Source: JBDRCU01 sp043821485 (GTDB lineage: Bacteria > Patescibacteriota > Minisyncoccia > 2-02-FULL-40-12 > IGHO2-01-FULL-4-A). From it: a DNA stretch of 27,162 bases. The translations under genes were made by a program, and so were the position numbers. The notes under the pieces are model-generated. The model saw only the letters and a list, made by a program, of their open reading frames with translations, ran no database searches and was not told the origin of the DNA. The stretch lies in NCBI GenBank assembly GCA_043821485.1, contig JBDRCU010000047.1, positions 1 to 27,162 on the forward strand. Reading direction: 5' to 3'. Positions 6,321-13,980 of this stretch are shown in pieces (positions within the stretch are counted from its first letter, which is position 1; each line of letters starts with the position of its first letter).

Positions 6321-7484
6321 ATGAAGAAAATATTAATAACAACTGGGATTCTTGGTCCCGACATTGGAGGACCTGCCACTTATGCAGATATCATTGCAAG
6401 CGATTTTGCGCGTGATAATAATGTGACAGTTGTTACGTATTCTCCTGTATTGTCGTATAAACCTGATAAAGAAAAGAAATATAAGATCGTTCGTGTTTGG
6501 TGCAAGGCACCTAAGCCATTTAGACAAATAGATTATCTTTTTGCAGTGCTTTTTCGTATTCCGCGTTATGACATTGTATATACCCTTAATTCATTAAGTT
6601 CGGGATTTCCGACTGCATTTGTATGCAAATTATTTAGAAAGAAATATGTACTTCGTATTTCAGGGGATCGTGTTTGGGAAGGAGCTGTGAATAAAGGAAA
6701 GACTTCATTCATGATTCATGATTTTCAGAAAATAAAACTCGGTCCATGGTTAGGATTTTTGCGATGGCTTCAAGGATGGGTTGCTCGAGGTGCATCTTTA
6801 AATATTGCTCATTCATCCTATTTGAAATCTCTTCTAATGAGTTGGGGAGTTGAAGCAGATAAGATTGAAGTCATACATACTGGAATTAACCCTGAACCTA
6901 TTGATAAAACCAAAGAAGAAGCTCGTAAGAAGATAGCCATACCAGGTGCAATCATTCTTTCTGTTGGACGGATTGTTTCATGGAAAGGGTTTAAGATGCT
7001 GATTAAGCTAATGCCAAAACTTCTTGATATCAATCCTTTCTTCAGGCTTGTTATAATAGGTAGTGGTCCTGATAAGAAAACACTTGAATCAATGATCGCA
7101 AATCTAGGATTGAAGAATAAAGTGCTTCTGGTTGGCAAAAAATCGCCTGAAGAATTAAAAATATATTTTAAGGCTTCGGAAATGTTTGTATTGAATACCG
7201 GATATGAAGGAATCTCGCATCTTGTTCTTGAATCAATGGGTTATGGTATCCCAGTTATTACAACTGCTATTCCGGGGAATAAGGAAGTAATTCAGCAGGG
7301 CAAGAATGGTTTTCTTGTTAAATACAATGATGAATTTAATTTATTTGAAGCCATTAAAACATTATGGACAAATGAAGAATTAAGAGAATTATTTATTGAA
7401 GAAGGGTATAAGACTTTGGAAGACTTTACAGTTGAATGTATGATTAAAGAAACAAGGAAAATTTTAATAACAAAAGATGAATAA
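6321..7484 (+). CDS. GT4-family glycosyltransferase
   Basis: 387 residues, GT-B fold. Seen: GILGPDIGGPATY near the N-terminus (residues 8-20), VIHTGINPEP between domains, SVGRIVSWKGFKMLI donor loop, VIIGSGPDKK and an intact E-x7-E within YEGISHLVLESM. It uses a nucleotide-sugar donor; the acceptor is not predictable. It starts four bases after the RT stop, so it may be read through from the retroelement's RT transcript, or it may be the original downstream partner of the GT2 at 3008, displaced by DGR insertion (inference). Confidence 0.9.
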   Translation: MKKILITTGILGPDIGGPATYADIIASDFARDNNVTVVTYSPVLSYKPDKEKKYKIVRVWCKAPKPFRQIDYLFAVLFRIPRYDIVYTLNSLSSGFPTAFVCKLFRKKYVLRISGDRVWEGAVNKGKTSFMIHDFQKIKLGPWLGFLRWLQGWVARGASLNIAHSSYLKSLLMSWGVEADKIEVIHTGINPEPIDKTKEEARKKIAIPGAIILSVGRIVSWKGFKMLIKLMPKLLDINPFFRLVIIGSGPDKKTLESMIANLGLKNKVLLVGKKSPEELKIYFKASEMFVLNTGYEGISHLVLESMGYGIPVITTAIPGNKEVIQQGKNGFLVKYNDEFNLFEAIKTLWTNEELRELFIEEGYKTLEDFTVECMIKETRKILITKDE

Positions 7485-7486
7485 TG

Positions 7487-7495
7487 TGATACAAT
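7487..7495 (+). promoter_or_regulatory. Extended -10 element upstream of the NYN gene
   Basis: TG at 7487-7488, one base, TACAAT at 7490-7495. Transcription would begin near 7502, next to an ATG at 7505 that opens only a short frame overlapping the NYN gene; I do not call that frame a gene. A second -10 (TAGAAT, 7578-7583) lies four bases before the NYN start at 7588. Confidence 0.4.
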
Positions 7496-7587
7496 TGTAA
7501 ATATATGATTCGATTTTCAAGCAAAACTCGAAAAAGATCAGAACATCCTGACAGTAATAGGCGAATAATGCATTTCTTAGAATACAT

Positions 7588-8226
7588 ATGCAGATACGAA
7601 AGAGAGATACTACTGTTGCTTTTATTGACGCATCAAATCTGTTCTATGGAGGGCAGAAAAGCTTAGGGTGGAGGATTGATTATAGAAGGCTATTAAAATA
7701 TCTTCGAAATAAATATGACATAACGACGGCGATGTATTTCGGCGGTGTTGAGATTTATGATTTTTTCCATGATTATATAAAAGATGATACAGTATCTATT
7801 GAAAAACTTGAGAATCATTTGCTGAAACTGACCCTGAAGGCAAAGATGTTGAAATTAAAGCAATCAATGTTAAAGAGTCATATACAGCGAGTGAAATTCT
7901 ACAAGAATCTAAAAAGATTCGGATACTCCCTCTATCTTAAGCCTGTGAAAAGTTATTATCAGAAAGACGGGGCTATGAAGCGTAAGGCTAATTGTGACGT
8001 TGACATGACATTTCATTTAATGAAGAACATGAATACCTTTAGTCGAGCTGTCGTATTGTCGGGTGATGGTGATTTTTTGCCGGTATTGAAATATCTGAAA
8101 AGACAGAGCAAAAAGATTATAATACTTGCCAGGAGTAAACGCACTGCCCGTGAGATTAGGCAATTTGCCGGCGGTGATTTTCGAGACTTTGAATATTTGA
8201 GATATTTGCTTGAGGTGAGACCGTAA
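7588..8226 (+). CDS. NYN/LabA-like PIN-fold ribonuclease-like protein
   Basis: 212 residues. Seen: AFIDASNLFY (residues 11-20) with the first acidic residue D14, CDVDMTF (136-142) with D137 and D139, and LSGDGDF (157-163) with D160 and D162, followed by a lysine-rich strand. These are the metal-binding acidic positions of the NYN (DUF88/LabA) branch of PIN nucleases, which cut or process RNA. A charged helical insertion (~70-110) separates the first and second motifs. TAGAAT ends four bases before the ATG, so the transcript is probably leaderless. Its place among glycosyltransferases does not explain its function; the substrate is unknown. Confidence 0.8.
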   Translation: MQIRKRDTTVAFIDASNLFYGGQKSLGWRIDYRRLLKYLRNKYDITTAMYFGGVEIYDFFHDYIKDDTVSIEKLENHLLKLTLKAKMLKLKQSMLKSHIQRVKFYKNLKRFGYSLYLKPVKSYYQKDGAMKRKANCDVDMTFHLMKNMNTFSRAVVLSGDGDFLPVLKYLKRQSKKIIILARSKRTAREIRQFAGGDFRDFEYLRYLLEVRP

Positions 8227-8232
8227 AAAGAA

Positions 8233-8259
8233 GAAACGGACTCATCTAGAATCCGTTTC
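8233..8259. terminator. Hairpin after the NYN gene, possible terminator
   Basis: GAAACGGA (8233-8240) pairs with TCCGTTTC (8252-8259) around an 11-base loop, seven bases past the stop. No T-run follows on the plus strand; one exists only in the minus direction, so plus-strand termination is uncertain. Confidence 0.45.
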
Positions 8260-8287
8260 ACGTTTAGTGTATAAATATTAACATATG

Positions 8288-8296
8288 TGATATTAT
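8288..8296 (+). promoter_or_regulatory. Extended -10 promoter of the 8313 gene
   Basis: TG at 8288-8289, A, TATTAT at 8291-8296: a textbook extended -10. The start point is expected near 8303, so the GTG at 8298 would not be transcribed. This decides for the ATG at 8313 with a ~10 base leader. Confidence 0.55.
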
Positions 8297-8312
8297 CGTG
8301 TCAATACCTCAT

Positions 8313-9452
8313 ATGAATCTTTTAATGATTTCATCTTTTGGGGCGCGGGATACAGCCTTTGGCAAAAAAGGTGCGTTTTATAATACTCTTGAAGAGTTAC
8401 ATAAGCATTGGGATAGAATTGATGTTATTGCACCGGGAAGCAAGTGGTGGTTTAAGAAGGCAACTTGTGCCAAGCTATTTGGTTCATTTAATACTGTACA
8501 TATTCATACTTCTTCCTGGCCTTTATGGTTGCATCCATTCTGGATCAAGAGTAAAGGCAAAGAGTTAATTAAACAGCACAAGCATGACATTGCAACTGTT
8601 CATGATTTCCCGCCTTTCTATAACGGTATGGGTGCCAAGATGCTGCATAAAGCAACAGGCATTCCATATTTACTTGAAATATTCCATATAGCTGGATATC
8701 CGCGTCCTGCGAATAATAAGGAGAAAAGATATCGTGATTTGATGAAAAGAGGTATTGCGCATGACGCTGAACATGCTGTAGCAGTTAGAGTGATGAATAA
8801 GGTGCAAGTTCCTGAATTTTTGATTGATGCTGGCGTGCCGAAAGAGAAACTTAAATATATTTCTGCTATATATATAGATCTTGAAGTATTTAAGCCAATG
8901 AGTGTTGTTAAGAAATATGATGTTATTGCTATTGCGCGTTTGGCAGGGAATAAGGGATTGATTCTATTATTGGATGCTATTGTACGTATTAAGAAAGATA
9001 AGCCGAACGTAAAAGCAGTTATAGTAGGGACTGGTCCGTTGCAGAAGAAACTTGAACGTGAAGTTAATGAACTTGGATTGAAAGATAATTTAATCTTTGC
9101 GGGCTGGGTAGATGTAGATAAAGAGGTTAAGCTCATTAATGAGTCTCGTATGCTTGGTATGACTTCATACACTGAAGGAGGTCCCGGGGTTACCATTGAA
9201 GCCATGGCTTGCGGTGTGCCTGTCATTACAACAAAAGTTGGGATAATGGTTGATATTATCAAAGACGGCGAAAATGGATTGTTTATTGATTGGACAAGCG
9301 AAGATATAGCAGAGAAGATAAGTAAGCTTCTTGAGGACGGGGATATGCAGGAGAAGTTTTCAAAACAAGGATTGGAGATTGTTAAACAATTTGAAAAGAA
9401 ACAAGCAATCAAGAATTATGCAGATGAATTGAAGAAACTGATTAAAGAATAA
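8313..9452 (+). CDS. GT4-family glycosyltransferase
   Basis: 379 residues from the ATG at 8313; a GTG five codons earlier lies before the likely transcription start. GT-B fold: MISSFGARDTAFGKKGAF at the N-terminus, IARLAGNKGLI donor loop, VIVGTGPLQKKL, and E-x7-E in TEGGPGVTIEAMACG. The TVHDFPPFY segment is typical of family members with a conserved His in the acceptor domain. It heads a four-gene run (GT4, EamA transporter, DUF167) up to the SAM riboswitch, with spacing of only 1-7 bases. The sugar is unknown. Confidence 0.9.
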   Translation: MNLLMISSFGARDTAFGKKGAFYNTLEELHKHWDRIDVIAPGSKWWFKKATCAKLFGSFNTVHIHTSSWPLWLHPFWIKSKGKELIKQHKHDIATVHDFPPFYNGMGAKMLHKATGIPYLLEIFHIAGYPRPANNKEKRYRDLMKRGIAHDAEHAVAVRVMNKVQVPEFLIDAGVPKEKLKYISAIYIDLEVFKPMSVVKKYDVIAIARLAGNKGLILLLDAIVRIKKDKPNVKAVIVGTGPLQKKLEREVNELGLKDNLIFAGWVDVDKEVKLINESRMLGMTSYTEGGPGVTIEAMACGVPVITTKVGIMVDIIKDGENGLFIDWTSEDIAEKISKLLEDGDMQEKFSKQGLEIVKQFEKKQAIKNYADELKKLIKE

Positions 9453-9459
9453 AAATAGT

Positions 9460-10359
9460 ATGATTTGGGTAATTATTATATTGGCAACAAATTTATCATG
9501 GGCATTAGTGAATGTTGGTGATAAATACATAATAGGGCATAGGATAAAGAACTTTATTGTCTATTTTATTTGGCTTGCATATATAGGATTGTATGCTTTG
9601 TTTTTAATTCCATTCATTGATTTTTTTATTCCGCCATTATCAATGCTTGTATTGCTGTTTGTGGCTTCGGCGATATTTTCGTATTCAGCACTTCCGTATG
9701 CAAAAGCACTAAAAATAGAAAATGTGACGCGTATTAATGTTTGGTGGAGTATGGTTCCGATTTTTACATTGTTGATTGCGTGGTTGGCGATAGATGAACA
9801 TTTGAAAGGTATACAATTAATTGCATTCGTCATATTAGTTGCCGGAAGCTTTTTAGCATCATTGCGGTTTGAGAAAGGTAAGAAAAAAATTTCAAAAGGC
9901 CTTTGGTATATGGTGATAGCTGCATTTGGATATGCCATATGTGCTACTATTTTTAGATATTTAGCTCTGGATATACCGTTTTCAGTCCTTTTCGTATGGG
10001 GCAGTATCTTCAATGCAATTGCATTCAGCCTTTTATTGATCTCTCGTGGGATTCGTTTAGACTTTGTTAAGTACTGGAAAACATTGACCCCAAAGCTTTC
10101 AGGAGGCATAGCTGGAATCGCAATAGTAGACAATCTTGGACTCCTGTTTAACATATGGGCTTTTTCTTTAGTCCCTGCAGCATTAGTAAATTCACTTATA
10201 GGTACGCAGGCTATATTCGTTTTCATTATTGCAGTAATTATTCACAGATTTAGCCCTGTCATATTGAAAGAAGAGATGGATATTAGAAATGTAATTATGA
10301 AAATTTCAGCTATCGCATTAGTTGCAGTTGGTATAGCAGTTTTATATTTAGGAGGATAG
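9460..10359 (+). CDS. EamA/DMT-family membrane transporter
   Basis: 299 residues, almost entirely hydrophobic, with about ten membrane segments arranged as two similar halves (break near residue 145, at the basic RFEKGKKKISKG loop). This is the usual build of the drug/metabolite transporter superfamily. An NVTRINVWWSMVPIF segment before a helix resembles the conserved region of EamA repeats. In a glycan locus it may move a lipid-linked or small sugar precursor across the membrane, as ArnE/ArnF-like relatives do, but the substrate cannot be read from the sequence. It starts seven bases after the GT4 stop and ends one base before the DUF167 start. Confidence 0.8.
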   Translation: MIWVIIILATNLSWALVNVGDKYIIGHRIKNFIVYFIWLAYIGLYALFLIPFIDFFIPPLSMLVLLFVASAIFSYSALPYAKALKIENVTRINVWWSMVPIFTLLIAWLAIDEHLKGIQLIAFVILVAGSFLASLRFEKGKKKISKGLWYMVIAAFGYAICATIFRYLALDIPFSVLFVWGSIFNAIAFSLLLISRGIRLDFVKYWKTLTPKLSGGIAGIAIVDNLGLLFNIWAFSLVPAALVNSLIGTQAIFVFIIAVIIHRFSPVILKEEMDIRNVIMKISAIALVAVGIAVLYLGG

Positions 10360-10360
10360 C

Positions 10361-10579
10361 ATGAAATTATCTATTGAAGTAAAAACAGGAGGAAAGAATA
10401 TTGATTTAAGGTATTTGACTAAAAGCAAGCTTCAAATTAAACTTACTGCTCCTGCTAAGGACGGCAAGGCAAACAAACAACTCGTAGAAGTATTGAGTGA
10501 TCATTTGGATATACCCAAAAGCAGAATCAATATATTGAAAGGATTAACCTCTTCACATAAAATTGTTGAGATATTGTGA
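10361..10579 (+). CDS. DUF167 (YggU-like) small protein
   Basis: 72 residues, typical of this family, with the diagnostic core LKLTAP-type strand then AKDGKANKQLVEVLSDHL (residues ~32-49) and a closing ILKGLTSSHKIVEI. The GGAGG at 10351-10355 sits five bases before the ATG and within the end of the transporter gene, one of the clearest Shine-Dalgarno sites in the window. The function is unknown. It is the last gene before the riboswitch. Confidence 0.85.
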   Translation: MKLSIEVKTGGKNIDLRYLTKSKLQIKLTAPAKDGKANKQLVEVLSDHLDIPKSRINILKGLTSSHKIVEIL

Positions 10580-10582
10580 GAG

Positions 10583-10611
10583 TTTGCATATTCATTTGAT
10601 TGTGCTAACAT
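10583..10611 (+). promoter_or_regulatory. Promoter of the SAM riboswitch-metK transcript
   Basis: TTTGCA (10583-10588), 17 bases, TAACAT (10606-10611), with TG-C just before the -10 (10603-10605). The start falls near 10618, exactly at the first strand of riboswitch helix P1. Confidence 0.5.
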
Positions 10612-10617
10612 ATATTC

Positions 10618-10756
10618 ATTATCAAGAGTGCGGGGAGGGATTTGGCCCTATTATCCGCCAGCAACCTGTCATATAAGATGGCAAGGTGCTAAGTCCAAAC
10701 CCTGCGGGGAAGATAATCGTTTAATTACTCTTCTTTCGCAGAAGGGTTTTTATTTT
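10618..10756 (+). promoter_or_regulatory. SAM-I (S-box) riboswitch with terminator
   Basis: The aptamer spans 10618-10717: P1 is ATTATC (10618-10623) with GATAAT (10712-10717), and the conserved S-box pieces follow in order: ATCAAGAG, GGAGGGA, GGCCCTAT, GCAACC, AAGGTGCTAAGTCC, and GCGGGGAAGATAA. The platform is visible: CTCTTCT (10728-10734) pairs with AGAAGGG (10740-10746), followed by TTTTTATTTT, an intrinsic terminator. The 3' strand of P1 with its flank (GAAGATAAT) can instead pair with ATTACTCTTC (10724-10733), forming an antiterminator. So SAM binding should stabilise P1, free the terminator and switch metK off. The longer reading frame that runs back to 10628 is this RNA, not protein. 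Confidence 0.93.
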
Positions 10757-10771
10757 AAAAAATATTATAAT

Positions 10772-11821
10772 ATGACTCTATTTGAACCGCATACATATAC
10801 AGTAGAAAGCGTTACAGAAGGACATCCTGATAAAGTCTGTGATCAGATATCTGATGCGATTTTAGATGCATGTTTGGAACAAGATCCTAATACGCGCGCA
10901 GGGATAGAAACATTTGGCAGTCATGGAACTGTAGTTTTGGGAGGAGAGATTACTACTAATGCAGATGTAGATTATGAAAAAATTGCACGGGATGTATATA
11001 AAAGCATAGGATATGATGATCCGATTAAGGTAGTAGTTTGTATATCAGAACAAGCTCCTGATATTGCTATGGGCGTAAATACAGGAGGAGCAGGAGATCA
11101 AGGCATTATGTATGGTTATGCAACTGACGAAACTCCAGAGTACCTTCCAGTAGGTGTTGTTTTAGTTAATAAATTAACAAGAGGATTGAGTGAGCTTCGT
11201 AAGAGCGGTGAAGTCTCATGGCTTGGTCCTGATGGAAAAGCACAGGTAACTATGGAAGGAGATAAGGTTGTTAAAGTACTTGTAAGTTGTCAGCATTCAA
11301 AAGATGTTTCTCAAGACGAAGTGCATAAGACAATTAAAGAAAAACTCATTGAACCAATTGTTGGTTCACTTGAAGATGATAAGGTTTTAATAAATCCCAC
11401 TGGTAAATTCACTGAAGGTGGATTCCTTGCAGATGCAGGTTTAACTGGAAGAAAAATAATGATAGATACATACGGAGGACTCATCCCTCATGGAGGGGGA
11501 GCATTCTCTGGCAAGGATGCAACAAAAGTAGATAGATCAGCAGCATATATGTGCAGATATGCAGCAAAGAATCTTGTTGCGCAGGGCCATGCTAAGAAAT
11601 GCCTTGTATCAGTTGCTTATGCAATTGGTGTTGCAGAACCCCTTATGGTAAGCGCAGTAAATGAAAATGGGGAGCTGATTGCGGCTGATTTGCTCAAAGA
11701 CTTTGATTTTAGGCCCAAGCAGATGATTGAATTCCTTGAGCTCCGTAAGCCAATATACAGAAAAAATTGCGTATACGGCCATTTTGGCGCTCCTGACGCC
11801 CCATGGAATAAGGTTGGATAA
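10772..11821 (+). CDS. metK: S-adenosylmethionine synthetase
   Basis: 349 residues from the ATG at 10772, which begins the recognisable family N-terminus (FEPHTYTVESVTEGHPDK). Makes SAM from ATP and methionine in the cytoplasm. Seen: GHPDK (17-21), the GAGDQG hexapeptide (106-111), GGGAFSGKD (241-249), DRSAAY (254-259) and the C-terminal YGHFG (335-339). It is some 30-40 residues shorter than typical MetK (380-390), mostly through shortened loops, with all catalytic motifs present. Controlled by the SAM-I riboswitch upstream. SAM would feed the methyltransferases at 16988 and 23505. Confidence 0.95.
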   Translation: MTLFEPHTYTVESVTEGHPDKVCDQISDAILDACLEQDPNTRAGIETFGSHGTVVLGGEITTNADVDYEKIARDVYKSIGYDDPIKVVVCISEQAPDIAMGVNTGGAGDQGIMYGYATDETPEYLPVGVVLVNKLTRGLSELRKSGEVSWLGPDGKAQVTMEGDKVVKVLVSCQHSKDVSQDEVHKTIKEKLIEPIVGSLEDDKVLINPTGKFTEGGFLADAGLTGRKIMIDTYGGLIPHGGGAFSGKDATKVDRSAAYMCRYAAKNLVAQGHAKKCLVSVAYAIGVAEPLMVSAVNENGELIAADLLKDFDFRPKQMIEFLELRKPIYRKNCVYGHFGAPDAPWNKVG

Positions 11822-11823
11822 TC

Positions 11824-11839
11824 AGCACCTTTTCGTGCT
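11824..11839 (+). other. Short hairpin after metK
   Basis: AGCAC (11824-11828) pairs with GTGCT (11835-11839) around a six-base loop, two bases after the metK stop. No T-run follows, so termination is doubtful and the GT run downstream may be co-transcribed with metK. Confidence 0.3.
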
Positions 11840-11853
11840 AGGATAAAAATTAA

Positions 11854-12894
11854 ATGAAACTTTTGATAATTACTCAAAAAGTTAATGAAAATGATCAGCT
11901 TTTGGGCTTTTTTATAGAATGGATTGATAAATTTGCCAAGCACTTTGATCGTGTTACTGTGCTTTGTTTGGAGAAAGGAAGCTACTCATTGTCTGAAAAC
12001 GTATCTGTCCTATCCATGGGCAAGGAGAATGGAGCAAACAGAGCAGTACAGTTAAAGAATTTTTATTCAATGATCATTGGTAAGCGTTCTGATTATGATG
12101 TAGTTTTTGTACATATGAGTCCTATTTGGACTGTTCTTGGAGGACTCGTATGGCGATTGATGGGTAAAAGAATTTTTTTATGGTATACCTCCGGCGGAGT
12201 TACATTTAAACTTCGTATTGCGGTATGGTTTTCGCATATCGTTTTCACTGCGTCAAAAGAGAGTTTTAGGATTAAATCTAAAAAGGCTCGCATCACGGGT
12301 CATGGCATTGATACAGAACTTTTTGCATCATCTGTACATGTGGATAATGCGAAGGCAGATGGGTCTCATGCGCTTCGTTTGCTTAGCATCGGACGCATAG
12401 CTCCTATTAAAAATTATGAAACACTCATAGATGCATGCAGGATACTCAAAGATAAAAAGCTACTATTTGAAGTAGATGTTATAGGAGAGGCTACATTTGA
12501 ATCTGATAGAAAATATTTGGAAGATATAAAGGATCATATAGAAAGTTTGGAAATGGAAAATAATTTTTCATTTTTGGGAAAGATTAATAATAGAGAACTA
12601 GTAAAGCATTATCAGTCTGCAGATATTTTTATACATATGAGTAAGACAGGAAGTCTAGATAAAGTGCTTTTGGAAGCTATGGCATGCGGAACAAAGGTTT
12701 TGAGTTCTAATGATGCATCGCGTGGATTCCTTGAGGAATCATTGCTTTTCGACGAAAATGATTCAAGTGATTTAGCTGAAAAGATTATAATATTAGCAAA
12801 TACTAAAGTTGATCTGAAATTTCGAGAGTATGTTATAGAGAATCATAATGTTCAGATACTGATTCCGCGTCTGGCTAATATTATGAAATCATAG
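11854..12894 (+). CDS. GT4-like glycosyltransferase
   Basis: 346 residues, GT-B fold, slightly short. Seen: ITGHGIDTELF between domains, SIGRIAPIKNYETLI donor loop, DVIGEATF, and HMSKTGSLDKVLLEAMACG. In this last motif the second Glu of E-x7-E is present, but the first position is Gly, a variant also known in a GT4 subgroup with a TGSLDK sequence; whether it alters activity cannot be said. First of a long run of GT and sugar genes; only three bases separate its stop from the next gene. Confidence 0.85.
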   Translation: MKLLIITQKVNENDQLLGFFIEWIDKFAKHFDRVTVLCLEKGSYSLSENVSVLSMGKENGANRAVQLKNFYSMIIGKRSDYDVVFVHMSPIWTVLGGLVWRLMGKRIFLWYTSGGVTFKLRIAVWFSHIVFTASKESFRIKSKKARITGHGIDTELFASSVHVDNAKADGSHALRLLSIGRIAPIKNYETLIDACRILKDKKLLFEVDVIGEATFESDRKYLEDIKDHIESLEMENNFSFLGKINNRELVKHYQSADIFIHMSKTGSLDKVLLEAMACGTKVLSSNDASRGFLEESLLFDENDSSDLAEKIIILANTKVDLKFREYVIENHNVQILIPRLANIMKS

Positions 12895-12897
12895 AAT

Positions 12898-13980
12898 ATG
12901 AAAGAAGATATGAAAAAAGATAAAATCACAGTATTGTATTTCGGGATGTATGATCCTAAATATGCCAGAAATTCTGTTTTAATAAAAGGACTACGTGAAA
13001 ATGATGTTAATGTTATTGAATGTCAGGATTCATCACCCGGATTAAAGAAATTTGTCAGACTTTTTAAAAAGCATCGAAAACTGAAAGGACAGTACGATAT
13101 TATGGTAGTTGGTTTTTTAGGACATATTATTGTTCCTTTTGCAAAATTAATTACGCGCAAGCCAGTTGTATTTGATGCATTTGTGTCGCTTTATGATTCA
13201 AATATTTTTGATAGAAAACTTGCTCCAAAATGTAGCATAAAAGCCCTATGGTATTGGCTTCTTGACTGGATTTCATTCCGTCTTGCCGATATTGTGCTTT
13301 TTGATACTCAACAGCATGTGAATTATGCAATTAAAACATTCGGCGGGCGTGCTGAAAAATTCAAAAGTATCTTCATAGGAGCGCAGGATAGTATATTTAA
13401 ACCCGTTGATCCTGCTGATGCGCCCATAAAACAATATGATTTTGAAGTATTGTTTTATGGAGGATTTATACCGTTGCAGGGTATTCAGTATATACTTAAA
13501 GCTATTAAACTTCTTGAAGGCAAGGGAATAGACTTTACAATCATAGGCGACGGGCAGGAGAAGAAAAAGATGCTTACCCTAGCTGATGAACTTGAATTGA
13601 AAGATACTCATTTCGAAGGTTTTGCAGATCTTGATACTGTAGTAAAACGTATCGCCCGTACAGATGTTTGCTTAGGTATATTTGGGGATACACCTAAGAC
13701 GCGAAGAGTTATTCCTAATAAAGTCTATGAATGCATTGCAATGGCAAAACCGGTGATTAGTTCTGATACGCCCGCCAGTCGTGAGCTTTTTTCAGGGGAT
13801 GATGTGCTTCTGGTTGACGTTGCAGACGCTGAATCATTAGCTGATGGTATTATTCGTCTTAAAGATGATAAGCATTTGAGGGAATCATTTGCAAAACAGG
13901 GATACAATATGTTTCAGAAACATACATGTCCAAAGGTGCTAGGTTTTCAATTAAAAAAGATATTATGCGCATCTTTGTAA
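12898..13980 (+). CDS. Glycosyltransferase (GT-B), intact paralogue of the split pair
   Basis: 360 residues; a second ATG at 12910 is also possible. The N-terminal domain opens with LYFGMYDPKYARN and carries FDRKLAP and FDTQQHVNY; the C-terminal domain holds FYGGFIPLQGIQYIL, IIGDGQE, IFGDTPKTRRVIPNKVYE and AKPVISSDTPASREL. It is clearly related over its whole length to two separate genes, 21393-21878 (N-terminal half) and 22931-23503 (C-terminal half), and serves as the reference for where those break (between residues ~168 and ~182). The donor is unknown. Confidence 0.88.
   Translation: MKEDMKKDKITVLYFGMYDPKYARNSVLIKGLRENDVNVIECQDSSPGLKKFVRLFKKHRKLKGQYDIMVVGFLGHIIVPFAKLITRKPVVFDAFVSLYDSNIFDRKLAPKCSIKALWYWLLDWISFRLADIVLFDTQQHVNYAIKTFGGRAEKFKSIFIGAQDSIFKPVDPADAPIKQYDFEVLFYGGFIPLQGIQYILKAIKLLEGKGIDFTIIGDGQEKKKMLTLADELELKDTHFEGFADLDTVVKRIARTDVCLGIFGDTPKTRRVIPNKVYECIAMAKPVISSDTPASRELFSGDDVLLVDVADAESLADGIIRLKDDKHLRESFAKQGYNMFQKHTCPKVLGFQLKKILCASL

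Noticed and set aside
7505..7660. Short plus-strand frame starting just after an extended -10
   Set aside because: It overlaps the NYN gene in another frame and its translation shows no recognisable composition or motif.
8298..8312. GTG start five codons before the GT4 ATG
   Set aside because: It lies two bases after the -10 box and before the expected transcription start, so it is probably not in the mRNA.
8618..9412. 264-codon open frame on the minus strand
   Set aside because: Lies wholly inside the clear GT4 at 8313, and its translation is Ser/Ile-rich with no family motif. It is a codon-pattern shadow.
9561..10226. 221-codon open frame on the minus strand
   Set aside because: Antisense to the EamA transporter. 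The translation has no hydrophobic or motif pattern that makes sense.
10628..10771. Upstream extension of the metK frame
   Set aside because: These 48 codons coincide with the SAM-I riboswitch, and the family N-terminus begins at 10772.
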